64,000 bases of DNA from Tropicibacter sp. Alg240-R139 (GTDB taxonomy: Bacteria > Pseudomonadota > Alphaproteobacteria > Rhodobacterales > Rhodobacteraceae), in the NCBI RefSeq assembly GCF_900537075.1, contig NZ_UNRA01000001.1:1140191-1204190 (forward strand). Reading direction: 5' to 3'. This document shows, one piece after another, positions 8,859 to 16,465 of the stretch (its first letter is position 1; each line of letters begins with the position of its first letter). A model generated the notes under the pieces. That model was not told where the DNA came from. It worked only from the letters and a program-made list of their open reading frames with translations, and searched no databases. Position numbers and translations under genes: made by a program.

Positions 8859-9026
8859 TTAGGGCTTCAACGAATTCACCGTCGCCCACTCCGGCCAGAA
8901 CCCGAAATACTCAATCCCGAACAGGATCAGGCACACTCCCTAAACAGCCAGAAACCGCAGCACCTGTTTCTCGGACGGTGGGTTGCGGGCCCAGCGGGAC
9001 ATGCGCAGGAAATGGCGGATGTTCAT
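8859..9026 (-). pseudogene. Small membrane protein gene interrupted by an in-frame amber codon
   Basis: On the minus strand an ATG at 9026 opens a frame reading MNIRHFLRMSRWARNPPSEK, which resembles short single-helix proteins I recall from Rhodobacteraceae. Codon 29 is TAG (8940-8942). The frame then continues without further stops through a hydrophobic segment (GVCLILFGIEYFGFWPEW) to a normal TAA at 8859-8861, 56 codons in all including both stops. One base change (TTG to TAG) would explain it. The tail after the stop still looks like protein, so the break is recent, a sequencing error, or suppressed. It lies downstream of hpt on the same strand. Confidence 0.65.
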
Positions 9027-9073
9027 ACTCGGCCCCTTGAATCAAAACGTGCTGCATTGCGGCGCATCAGGCG

Positions 9074-9101
9074 GTGCACGCTTGGTGCACGGGTAGTGCA
9101 C
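9074..9101. promoter_or_regulatory. Three GTGCAC palindromes phased at 11 bp
   Basis: Identical hexamers begin at 9074, 9085 and 9096, exactly one helical turn apart, with G or C flanks. They lie 48-75 bp upstream of the start of the broken small gene and 26-53 bp downstream of the hpt stop. This is operator-like geometry. The pair TGCAC-GCT-TGGTGCA resembles an NtrC half-site pair but is 2 bp shorter than the classic 17-bp NtrC site, so the factor is unknown. Confidence 0.45.
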
Positions 9102-9126
9102 GCATATCACACCCCGATTTCAGCCG

Positions 9127-9675
9127 TTATTCTGCATCTGCAACAAAGCGCACCTTGCCGATGAACGGCAGGTTGCGGTTGCGTTGTGCATAGTCGATGC
9201 CATAACCCACGACAAATTCATCCGGGATTTCAAACCCGATCCAGTCCGAGCGGAAATCGACCTCACGCCGGGATGGTTTGTCCAACAAAGCGATGGATTT
9301 CAGGCGCGCAGGCGAGCGGCTTTGCAGCAGGTGGGTGACGTGATTCAGCGTGTGGCCGGTGTCCACGATGTCCTCGACCACCAGCACGTCACGCCCTTCA
9401 ATTGCGCCGCGTAAGTCTTTGAGAATGCGAACCTCTCTGCTGCTTTCCATCGAGTCGCCATAAGACGACGCCTCCAGGAAATCGACCTCGATCGGCAGGT
9501 CCAACTCGCGCACCAGATCGGCAATAAACACAAACGAACCGCGCAACAGCCCGACGACCACCAGCTTGTCGGTGCCCTGAAATTCAACCTGAATCTCGCG
9601 ACACAACTCCTCGATCCGGGCCGCAATGGCCTTGGCCGAGATCATCGTATCAATCACATATGCGCTCTCGCTCAT
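9127..9675 (-). CDS. hpt: Hypoxanthine phosphoribosyltransferase
   Basis: This 182-residue purine salvage enzyme converts hypoxanthine or guanine plus PRPP to IMP or GMP in the cytosol. The PRPP-binding loop is VVEDIVDTG (99-107), which includes the acidic pair Glu101/Asp102. [17 protein letters not shown] (42-58) and [19 protein letters not shown] near the C-terminus are family hallmarks. The frame runs far upstream, but the ATG at 9675 gives the standard N-terminus and length. It is divergent from the Coq10/RatA-like gene across 72 bp. Confidence 0.95.
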   Translation of the reverse strand: MSESAYVIDTMISAKAIAARIEELCREIQVEFQGTDKLVVVGLLRGSFVFIADLVRELDLPIEVDFLEASSYGDSMESSREVRILKDLRGAIEGRDVLVVEDIVDTGHTLNHVTHLLQSRSPARLKSIALLDKPSRREVDFRSDWIGFEIPDEFVVGYGIDYAQRNRNLPFIGKVRFVADAE

Positions 9676-9747
9676 CACTGCCCCCTTGATCTTTGCTGCG
9701 CAACATACGACATGATCGCCCAGAGTCACCCCAAAATATAGGCCCCC

Positions 9748-10194
9748 ATGCCCACCCACTCCGAGACCCGCCATCTGCCGTACACAGCGCAACAGATGTA
9801 TGATCTGGTGGCGGATGTGGGGCAGTATCCCAAGTTCCTGCCATGGTGCTCGGCAGCCCGGATACGGCGCACGCATCAAGTTGATGGGGCGACCGTGATG
9901 GATGCGGATTTGGTGATTTCTTTCAAGGTCTTCCGCGAACGGTTTGGCAGCCGGGTGACGTTGTTCCCGGACGAGCACAAGATCGTCACCGAATACCTTG
10001 ATGGCCCCTTTAGTCACATGAAGTCCACCTGGGCCTTTGCCGATCACGCGAACGGCGGGTGCGAGGTTTCTTTCTATGTGGATTTCGAGTTCAAAAACGC
10101 GATTCTTCAAGGGGTTATCGGCGTCGTCTTCAACGAAGCGATGCACCGGATCGTGCGCGCTTTTGAACGTCGCGCAGCCGAGCTCTACACTTAA
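9748..10194 (+). CDS. Coq10/RatA-like START-fold protein
   Basis: This 148-residue protein belongs to the polyketide cyclase/START group that contains mitochondrial Coq10 and bacterial RatA. The opening ([26 protein letters not shown]) and the end ([20 protein letters not shown]) are characteristic. Coq10 relatives bind ubiquinone and help respiration; E. coli RatA was described as blocking 70S ribosome assembly, but no antitoxin gene is present here. In alphaproteobacteria a quinone-related role is more plausible (inference). It is followed after 37 bp by an MmgE/PrpD gene. Confidence 0.85.
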   Translation: MPTHSETRHLPYTAQQMYDLVADVGQYPKFLPWCSAARIRRTHQVDGATVMDADLVISFKVFRERFGSRVTLFPDEHKIVTEYLDGPFSHMKSTWAFADHANGGCEVSFYVDFEFKNAILQGVIGVVFNEAMHRIVRAFERRAAELYT

Positions 10195-10231
10195 GCTTTA
10201 CCAGACCGAAGGCGGCGCTAAACTGCGCCCC

Positions 10232-11524
10232 ATGACTCAGCTGACTTCGCAATTGGCGGCCTTTGCCGCTGGCCCCGTGACCACAACTGCATCGGCCCGG
10301 CTGGTGACATCTCTTTCTGCGTTGGACTGGTTCGCAGTGGGCCAAGCGGGCCAAGATGAACCCGTGTCCAAGATCGTCCGCGACATGGTGTTCGTCGAGC
10401 AAGGGGCGGGGCAGGCGCATCTCTTTGGCGGCGGCGCTGCCCCGGGGCGGTCAGCGGCTTTGGCCAACGGCACCATCAGCCATGCATTGGATTATGACGA
10501 TACCCATTTCGCCCACATCGGCCACCCTTCAGTTGCTGTGTTTCCCGCAGTGCTTGCGATGGCCGAGATGCGTGACCTGCCACTTGTTGAAGTCCTCGAA
10601 GCGGCGTTGGTCGGCATGGAGGTCTCGATCCGTGTCGGGCTGTGGCTGGGGCGCGGTCACTATCAAACCGGGTTTCATCAAACAGCAACCGCCGGTGCTT
10701 TTGGGGCCGCTGTGGCGGTCGGACGTTTGGTCGGATTTCAGGCGGACGGTATGGGGCAGGTCCTGGGCCTTGTGGCCACCCGCGCGGCTGGCCTCAAAGC
10801 GCAGTTCGGGACGATGGGAAAGCCATATAACGCGGGTCTTGCAGCCTCAGCCGGGGTCGAGGTTGTGCAGCTGGTGCAACGCGGATTTCAAGCTAACGCC
10901 GACGCGCTTGAGGGCAGTTTTGGCTTTGGTGCCACGCATCATGGTGAGGGCAACTTGGAAGAGGCGCTAGATGGTCTGGGCAATGAGTGGCTTTTCGAGG
11001 CGGTCAGCCACAAATTCCACGCCTGTTGCCATGGGTTGCACGCCGCGCTCGAGGCCGCGCGAACGCTGGACATCGCCGAGCCGGAGATTGCCGAGATTAC
11101 GGTGCGTACTCATCCACGTTGGATGAGCGTGTGCAATCAGCCCACACCAACGACAGGATTGGGGGCCAAGTTTTCCTACCGTACGGTTCTGGCCATGCAT
11201 GCTCTGGGGCACGACACGGCCCGCCTCGACAGCTATTCCGACGCGGTCTGTGCTGACCCGCGTCTGATCGCGCTGCGAGGCCGGATCAACGTCGAAGCGG
11301 ATGAGAGCCTGACCGAGACCCAAGCCCATCTGTCAATCTTGCGCCGCGATGGCAGCCGGTCCGAGGCGACCCACGACTTGCAAGCGCCGCTGCCGCTCGC
11401 CACACGAGAGGAACGGGTGCGCACCAAGGCCGCCAAGCTGATCGGTGGTGCACTGACGGATGAAGTCTGGTCGCTGTTGCGCACTGGTGGTCGAGCGGCC
11501 GATCTGGCGGAGCGTCTGGCGTGA
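10232..11524 (+). CDS. MmgE/PrpD family protein
   Basis: This 430-residue protein is of the PrpD/IADH family, whose known members are 2-methylcitrate dehydratase, cis-aconitate decarboxylase and iminodisuccinate epimerase. Family segments are ANGTISHALDYDDTH, GHPSVAVFPAVLAMAEM, GTMGKPYNAGLAASAGVE and HKFHACCHGLHAALEAAR. The ATG at 10232 was chosen because the longer upstream frame overlaps the preceding gene. The methylcitrate partners PrpB and PrpC are not nearby, so a 2-methylcitrate role should not be assumed. Substrate unknown. Confidence 0.85.
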   Translation: MTQLTSQLAAFAAGPVTTTASARLVTSLSALDWFAVGQAGQDEPVSKIVRDMVFVEQGAGQAHLFGGGAAPGRSAALANGTISHALDYDDTHFAHIGHPSVAVFPAVLAMAEMRDLPLVEVLEAALVGMEVSIRVGLWLGRGHYQTGFHQTATAGAFGAAVAVGRLVGFQADGMGQVLGLVATRAAGLKAQFGTMGKPYNAGLAASAGVEVVQLVQRGFQANADALEGSFGFGATHHGEGNLEEALDGLGNEWLFEAVSHKFHACCHGLHAALEAARTLDIAEPEIAEITVRTHPRWMSVCNQPTPTTGLGAKFSYRTVLAMHALGHDTARLDSYSDAVCADPRLIALRGRINVEADESLTETQAHLSILRRDGSRSEATHDLQAPLPLATREERVRTKAAKLIGGALTDEVWSLLRTGGRAADLAERLA

Positions 11525-11603
11525 CAGTGACGATGGGCAACCCCATGCGCGATGATTTGCAAAGTCGGTTTTCGCGCATCTCCGTTTGGTGAATAAGAAG
11601 ACA

Positions 11604-11737
11604 GGGAGCTCCCGCGCCCGAGCGGACCCGACGTTGTCGGCTCCGCTAGCGGCTTTGGGCCGGGCGCCAGGCGCGGCGCCCGGCCCAACGGGAGGAGATG
11701 TTTCGATAGAAACATAGACGACGGACGGGAGTTCGCC
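11604..11737 (-). repeat. Dispersed structured repeat, copy B (complete, inverted)
   Basis: This 134-bp copy lies in reverse orientation relative to copy A. Its ends (11604-11615 and 11726-11737) are partly mismatched inverted repeats. Hairpin 1 is ATGTTTC-TATC-GAAACAT. Hairpin 2 has a 14-bp stem whose inner part is GGCGCC-type instead of the CACT/AGTG of copy A, with both arms changed together. The CCGCTAGCGG palindrome and the CCGAC-AAC-GTCGG hairpin are kept. It lies just beyond the amtB terminator, on the amtB strand. Confidence 0.88.
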
Positions 11738-11791
11738 AGACACCTGGATACCTTGCAGCAGTCTTTGTGCGGACTTGAGAAGGTCAAATAG

Positions 11792-11821
11792 AAAAGCGGG
11801 CCTCCGAAGAGACCCGCTTTT
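11792..11821. terminator. Bidirectional rho-independent terminator between MmgE/PrpD and amtB
   Basis: AAAAGCGGG pairs with CCCGCTTTT around an inner stem-loop, giving T-rich ends on both strands. It begins 37 bp after the amtB stop codon and could also stop transcripts from the MmgE/PrpD side. Confidence 0.8.
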
Positions 11822-11857
11822 CGCTGCCCTTGCGGGCATAAGTCAGCCAAGGTGGGC

Positions 11858-13039
11858 TCAGCTGCTTATGTCATAGGCCCGTTCGCCGTGAACGCTCAGG
11901 TCCAGACCGTTTGTTTCGGTCTCGGCGTCTACGCGAAGCGGGGTGACAAGTGCAACCAGTTTCACCAGGATTACGGTCACAACTGCCGTAAAGACACCTA
12001 CGATCACCAGGCCACCCAACTGGGCCGTCCAGCTTCCCAGGCCAAAGGCAGCGATCATGATGGTGCCAAAGATGCCGCCAACACCGTGCACGGCAAAGAC
12101 GTCCAGCGTATCGTCGATTTTCAGAAGGTTGCGCACGACGTTCACGGCCTCCTGGCACAGGATACCTGCAACGGCACCAATCATCAGCGCCTGAACCGGG
12201 TCAACAAAACCGGACGCCGGCGTGATCGAAGCCAGCCCGGCGATGGTCCCGGTCACCAGACCCACCATTGACGCCTTGCCGTATTTGATCTTTTCCCACA
12301 ACGCCCAGGTGAGTGACGCGGTTGCGGCCGAGATATGCGTCACGGTCAGCGCCATTGCCGCGCCGCCGTCTGCGGCCAGCTGCGAGCCGCCGTTGAAGCC
12401 GAACCAGCCAACCCACAGCATCGCAGCGCCGATCATCACATAGCCGGGGCTGTGTGGCGGGGTGGTGCGGTGACGACGCGGGCCAAGGATCACGGCAATG
12501 ATCAATGCGGCCAAACCTGCGGTTTCGTGTACCACTATACCTCCGGCAAAGTCCTTCACACCGGTCTCACCAAAGATGCCGCCATCGGCCAGGAACCCGC
12601 CGCCCCAGATCCAATGCACCACGGGCGCATAGCACAGCAGCATCCAGAGGCCCGAGAAGGTCATGACAAAGCCAAAGCCTACACGTTCGACATAGGCACC
12701 AACGATCAGCGCCGGGGTGATAATGGCAAACGTCATCTGAAAGGCAAAGAACAGGATCTCGGGCAGGGTACCCGACAGCGTGTCCGATGTGATTCCGATC
12801 AACAGCAGTTTGTCCAGACCACCCCAATACCCGGATGTGCCACTGCCAAAGGCAATGGAATATCCCGCAACCAGCCACAGGATGCTCATCAAACAGGCAA
12901 TAGCAAAGCAGTGCATGAACACGCTGAGTACATTTCGAGCACGCACAAGCCCGCCGTAAAACAGCGCAAGTCCCGGTAGCGTCATGAAGAGGACCAGGGC
13001 GGTTGCCACGATGATCCAGGCTGTATCGGCTCCATTCAT
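11858..13039 (-). CDS. amtB: Ammonium transporter AmtB
   Basis: This 393-residue inner-membrane ammonium channel with about 11 helices imports ammonium when nitrogen is scarce. The pore twin histidines are visible as His171 (AGGIVVHETAG) and His318 (AVHGVGG), close to E. coli His168/His318. Asp163 sits in the conserved DFAGG motif. The ATG at 13039 is preceded by GGAGAGG. AmtB is normally encoded with and blocked by the PII protein GlnK; no PII gene lies upstream or downstream here. Control by the NtrBC system encoded 3.4 kb away is plausible but not shown by a recognisable site. Confidence 0.95.
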   Translation of the reverse strand: MNGADTAWIIVATALVLFMTLPGLALFYGGLVRARNVLSVFMHCFAIACLMSILWLVAGYSIAFGSGTSGYWGGLDKLLLIGITSDTLSGTLPEILFFAFQMTFAIITPALIVGAYVERVGFGFVMTFSGLWMLLCYAPVVHWIWGGGFLADGGIFGETGVKDFAGGIVVHETAGLAALIIAVILGPRRHRTTPPHSPGYVMIGAAMLWVGWFGFNGGSQLAADGGAAMALTVTHISAATASLTWALWEKIKYGKASMVGLVTGTIAGLASITPASGFVDPVQALMIGAVAGILCQEAVNVVRNLLKIDDTLDVFAVHGVGGIFGTIMIAAFGLGSWTAQLGGLVIVGVFTAVVTVILVKLVALVTPLRVDAETETNGLDLSVHGERAYDISS

Positions 13040-13157
13040 GGGGCCTCTCCTTTTCGGTAAGCGAGTGGTTTCGAGCCTTGAAGCCAATGCAGTCTGGGGA
13101 AAAAAGAGGCACCTGTCGCAAAACCCGCCTGTTTTTGACGCTTTGTGCGATGTGGTG

Positions 13158-13195
13158 AAAAAATAGGCGGATTTTTGGTTAACCGCCCCTATTTT
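13158..13195 (-). terminator. Terminator of the ispDF-pgpA-cinA operon
   Basis: On the minus strand AAAATAGG(G)GCGG pairs with CCGCCTATTTT, followed by T residues. The cinA stop codon lies in the loop, so the last codons form the 5' arm. Confidence 0.7.
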
Positions 13196-13670
13196 CAGCG
13201 ATGCGTGAAAGTCCGATGTGCAGCAACTTTAGCGCATGATCCCGTGAGGCCAGGCGCACATGCTCGCGGCCACGGGCACCGAATTCGATGGTTTCGGTGG
13301 TGGTTTGCAGGCCTTTTCCCGCCAGCCCAAAGCACACGCGCCCCTCGGGCTTGAACTCGGATCCGCCGGGGCCTGCAATGCCGGTGATCGAGACGGTCAA
13401 CTGTACAGGGGCATGGGCCAGGGCCCCCTCTGCCATTTCAAGCGCCACCTCTTCGGACACCGCGCCAACCGCATCCAGTGTCTCGGGCGTCACACCCAAC
13501 ATCTCTTGCTTGGCACGGTTGGTGTAGGTGACAAAGCTGCGCTCGACCACGGCGGAACTGCCGGGAATATCGGTGAGCGCGGCCGCAACCATGCCGCCGG
13601 TACAGCTTTCAGCGGTGGCAATCATGACGTTCAGGCGTTTGGCCTCGTCTAGCAGGTCACTCACGGTCAT
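13179..13670 (-). CDS. CinA C-terminal domain protein (nicotinamide-nucleotide amidase type)
   Basis: This 163-residue protein consists only of the PncC domain found at the C-terminus of CinA. It deamidates nicotinamide mononucleotide in NAD recycling. The signature ATAESCTGGMVAAALTDIPGSS (18-39) contains the catalytic Ser/Thr/Lys network, and SITGIAGPGG (94-103) is also typical. The frame extends upstream, but the ATG at 13670 gives the standard start and a 4-bp overlap with pgpA. It is the last gene of ispDF-pgpA-cinA, an arrangement common in alphaproteobacteria. Confidence 0.9.
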   Translation of the reverse strand: MTVSDLLDEAKRLNVMIATAESCTGGMVAAALTDIPGSSAVVERSFVTYTNRAKQEMLGVTPETLDAVGAVSEEVALEMAEGALAHAPVQLTVSITGIAGPGGSEFKPEGRVCFGLAGKGLQTTTETIEFGARGREHVRLASRDHALKLLHIGLSRIAENRGG

Positions 13671-14167
13671 AGCCCGAGTACCCCATGCGAAAATCCGGCC
13701 AACAGCGCCACACCAATCGCGGCAAAGACACCCGCGATCAGGTCGTCCAGCATCACGCCAAGCGCATCGCCGCGCCGGTCGGCCCAGCCGATGGGGCCGG
13801 GTTTGGTGATGTCGCACAGGCGAAACAACAGAAACCCGGCGATCCAACCGGGCCACAGCGCCGTGATCTCGATCCCGTGCGCCCAGGCTGGATATGAAAT
13901 CGCCATCAGTGCGATGAACTGGCCGGCAACCTCATCAATCACGATCTCGGACGGGTCGTGGTCGTCCTGCCCGGCGGTCATGACGCTAGTGGCCCAGATC
14001 CCTGCGACGATGACGATCACGGTTGCGACGGCCAGCAAGGGAAAACCGCCAAGCTGATGCAGAATATAAGCTAGGGGCAGGGCGACCAGCGACCCCCAGG
14101 TGCCCGGAGCGGGGCGCAGATAACCAACACCGCAAACCGTGCCGATTGCCTTCGCCAGCCCCATCAT
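13667..14167 (-). CDS. pgpA: Phosphatidylglycerophosphatase A
   Basis: This 166-residue inner-membrane enzyme dephosphorylates phosphatidylglycerol phosphate in phospholipid synthesis. Family motifs include the N-terminal [19 protein letters not shown], the acidic [14 protein letters not shown] and [14 protein letters not shown] near the C-terminus. Four hydrophobic segments are visible. There are two adjacent ATG codons (14167 and 14164); the first overlaps the ispDF stop as ATGA. Both overlaps, with ispDF and with cinA, point to translational coupling. Confidence 0.95.
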   Translation of the reverse strand: MMGLAKAIGTVCGVGYLRPAPGTWGSLVALPLAYILHQLGGFPLLAVATVIVIVAGIWATSVMTAGQDDHDPSEIVIDEVAGQFIALMAISYPAWAHGIEITALWPGWIAGFLLFRLCDITKPGPIGWADRRGDALGVMLDDLIAGVFAAIGVALLAGFSHGVLGL

Positions 14168-15297
14168 AGCGACACCAGGCAGGCAGAGGCGATCGAGGCG
14201 ATGCCCTCGCTGCGGCCGGTGAAACCCAAACGCTCGGATGTGGTCGCCTTGACCGAAACCTGCCCCTCGTTTAGCCCCATGATCCGCGCCATTTCAGCGC
14301 GCATGGCGGCAGAATGCGGCCCGATCTTGGGGTATTCGCAGACCAACGTGCAATCGACGTTGGAAATGCGATAGCCCATGGATGCGGTCAACTCGACCGC
14401 ATGGCGCAGGAAGATCTCGCTTGCCGCGCCCTTCCATTGCGGGTCAGAGGGCGGGAAATGTTGACCAATGTCGCCTTGCGCCAACGCGCCATAGATCGCA
14501 TCCGTGACTGCGTGCATGCCCACATCCGCATCCGAATGCCCCTGCAACCCGCGATCATGCGGCAGCTTCACACCGCACAGCACGACGTGATCGCCGTCAC
14601 CAAAGCGGTGCACGTCATAGCCATTGCCCAACCTGATATCCATGTCTGTCCCTAAGATCCGTTCCGCCCGGGCAAAATCCTCGGGTCGGGTTATTTTTAA
14701 GTTGTCGGCGTCGCCCGTCACGATAGCGACCGGCAATCCCGCATCCCGCGCCACCTGAACGTCGTCCGCCGCACCACCGGGATGAGCGGCGTGTGCTGCG
14801 ACGATGGCATCATAGCGAAATCCTTGCGGAGTTTGCGCCGTATAAAGGCCATCGCGTTCCTGTGTGCCGCTTACTTGGCCATGCGCACCAGTCCAAAGCG
14901 CGTCCGTTACAGCAAGACCCGGAGCGGCCGCAGGCCTGTCGTTCAAGGCGATCAGCACATCCGAGATGACCCGCCTGCTGAGGCAAGGCCGTGCCACATC
15001 GTGGATCAAAACTTTGGTCACGCTCAGGTTTTCCAGTACAGCCAATCCGTTACGTACTGATCCTGCGCGATCTGTGCCGCCTGAAGCCAGAATGTAGCGG
15101 CTGCTTTCGAACTCTGCCCATGCGTCTCGATCATCGGCCGACAGCACCAATACGATATGATCCAATCCTGCCGCTTCGAACTTCGCCAATGTCCAATCCG
15201 CGACGCGCCGCCCAGCCAAAGACCGCCACTGTTTCGGAACACCGCCGCCCGCGCGCTGTCCGCGTCCTGCGGCGACGATGATGGCTGCTGTGGTCAT
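14164..15297 (-). CDS. ispDF: Bifunctional IspD/IspF of the MEP isoprenoid pathway
   Basis: This 377-residue fusion carries out two non-consecutive steps of the MEP pathway. The IspD half (about 1-215) shows the CTP-binding [14 protein letters not shown] (11-24) and LIHDVARP. The IspF half (about 221-377) has the zinc ligands in GYDVH (226-230) and the GHSDADV motif. The fusion is usual in alphaproteobacteria. It is the first gene of ispDF-pgpA-cinA and is divergent from dusB. Confidence 0.96.
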   Translation of the reverse strand: MTTAAIIVAAGRGQRAGGGVPKQWRSLAGRRVADWTLAKFEAAGLDHIVLVLSADDRDAWAEFESSRYILASGGTDRAGSVRNGLAVLENLSVTKVLIHDVARPCLSRRVISDVLIALNDRPAAAPGLAVTDALWTGAHGQVSGTQERDGLYTAQTPQGFRYDAIVAAHAAHPGGAADDVQVARDAGLPVAIVTGDADNLKITRPEDFARAERILGTDMDIRLGNGYDVHRFGDGDHVVLCGVKLPHDRGLQGHSDADVGMHAVTDAIYGALAQGDIGQHFPPSDPQWKGAASEIFLRHAVELTASMGYRISNVDCTLVCEYPKIGPHSAAMRAEMARIMGLNEGQVSVKATTSERLGFTGRSEGIASIASACLVSL

Positions 15298-15369
15298 GGC
15301 GTGACGGCTCCTAATCTGTTGTCATCTGTTTATGAGGTGGCGCACGCTTCGGCAATCACCCACGTCAAC

Positions 15370-15388
15370 TTGCCTAAAAAATAGGCAA
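15370..15388. promoter_or_regulatory. Perfect TTGCCTA-N5-TAGGCAA inverted repeat upstream of dusB-ntrBC
   Basis: Seven-base arms at 15370-15376 and 15382-15388 are separated by five A residues. The repeat lies about 94 bp upstream of the dusB start and about 73 bp upstream of ispDF, so it could serve either promoter. A second imperfect repeat, GTGCC-N6-GGCAC, lies at 15427-15442. Dyad symmetry with an A-tract spacer suggests a dimeric regulator. I do not recognise the motif. Confidence 0.45.
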
Positions 15389-15481
15389 ATGCCGATTTGA
15401 TGCGCCTTGAAACAGTCCGTTTCATTGTGCCATTGGCGGCACTTCGTTACCAAAGTGGCACTTGCACAAGGATTAGGCACA

Positions 15482-16465
15482 TTGACCCTGCGTCTTGCCA
15501 ACAAAGATTTATCGCCGCCTGTGGTCCTCGCCCCGATGGCTGGAATCACTGACCGCCCGTTTCGCGATCTGGTTTCCAGTTTCGGCGCGGGCCTTGTGGT
15601 GAGCGAGATGGTCGCCAGCCAGGAGATGGTTCAGGCCAAACCCGGTGTGCGTGAACGCGCCGAGCTGAGCGCTGATGTGGAAAACACTGCCGTGCAGCTT
15701 GCGGGCCGCGAGGCGACTTGGATGGCCGAGGCTGCCCGTCAGGTGGCTGATCAAGGCGCGCGGATCATAGACATCAATATGGGTTGCCCGGCCAAAAAGG
15801 TGACCAACGGCTATTCAGGGTCGGCGTTGCTCAAAACCCCCGACCACGCTCTGACGCTCATCGAGGCGGTGGTCGCGGCGGTGGATGTCCCCGTCACGCT
15901 CAAAACGCGGTTGGGGTGGGACGACAAGCTGCTCAACGCGGCTGTTGTTGCCCGACGCGCGCAGGACGCAGGTGTACAGATGGTCACGATTCATGGGCGT
16001 ACCCGCTGTCAATTCTATAAAGGACATGCTGATTGGGCGGCTATCCGGTCGGTGAGTGAGGCGGTGGATGTGCCCGTTGTGGCGAATGGGGACATTACCA
16101 GCACCCAAGCCGCAAGTCGGGCGCTGGAACTTTCTGGTGCGGCGGGTGTGATGATCGGGCGGGGCGCGCAGGGCAAGCCTTGGCTGCTGGCACAGGTCTC
16201 GCACGACCTGTACGAAACGTCCGCGCCGACCATTCCGCACGGTGCCGACCTGATCGACATGGTGCAGAGCCATTATCACGCGATGCTGTCGTTCTATGGC
16301 GTTGACCTGGGGTTGCGGGTCGCGCGTAAACATTTGGGGTGGTACATGGACGAGGCGGGCACAGCTGCTCTATTGCGCCGCGCCGTCCTGACATCTCGCG
16401 ACACGGATGAGGTGACACGCCTCTTGGCCGATGCGCTTACCTCGACCGAGGAGGTGGCCGCATGA
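15482..16465 (+). CDS. dusB: tRNA-dihydrouridine synthase DusB (NifR3 type)
   Basis: This flavin enzyme of about 327 residues reduces specific uridines in tRNA. The FMN-binding start is SPPVVLAPMAGITDRPFRDL, and the catalytic cysteine is in NMGCPAKKV (Cys102). The HGRTRCQFYKGHADW and GVMIGRGAQGKPW motifs are also present. I chose TTG 15482 because AAGGA lies nine bases upstream and the length then fits; the frame runs on to another TTG at 15407. It overlaps ntrB by four bases, the classic nifR3-ntrB-ntrC operon. Confidence 0.92.
   Translation: MTLRLANKDLSPPVVLAPMAGITDRPFRDLVSSFGAGLVVSEMVASQEMVQAKPGVRERAELSADVENTAVQLAGREATWMAEAARQVADQGARIIDINMGCPAKKVTNGYSGSALLKTPDHALTLIEAVVAAVDVPVTLKTRLGWDDKLLNAAVVARRAQDAGVQMVTIHGRTRCQFYKGHADWAAIRSVSEAVDVPVVANGDITSTQAASRALELSGAAGVMIGRGAQGKPWLLAQVSHDLYETSAPTIPHGADLIDMVQSHYHAMLSFYGVDLGLRVARKHLGWYMDEAGTAALLRRAVLTSRDTDEVTRLLADALTSTEEVAA

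Noticed and set aside
8940-8942. Pyrrolysine reading of the amber codon
   Set aside because: No pyl genes are visible, the homologous position is expected to be an ordinary hydrophobic residue, and the MttB-family gene in the window lacks an amber codon.
9074-9090. Canonical NtrC binding site
   Set aside because: The TGCAC/GGTGCA halves are present, but the spacing is 2 bp shorter than the classic 17-bp site and no nitrogen gene is adjacent.
8769-9164. 131-codon plus-strand frame between the nuclease gene and hpt
   Set aside because: It overlaps the better-supported minus-strand small gene and the GTGCAC repeats, and it resembles no protein.
9748-10194. RatA toxin of a toxin-antitoxin system
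   Set aside because: There is no RatB-like partner gene next to it, and alphaproteobacterial members of this family fit a Coq10-like role better.
10232-11524. 2-methylcitrate dehydratase PrpD
   Set aside because: Only the broad MmgE/PrpD family is supported. prpB, prpC and a propionate regulator are absent from the neighbourhood.
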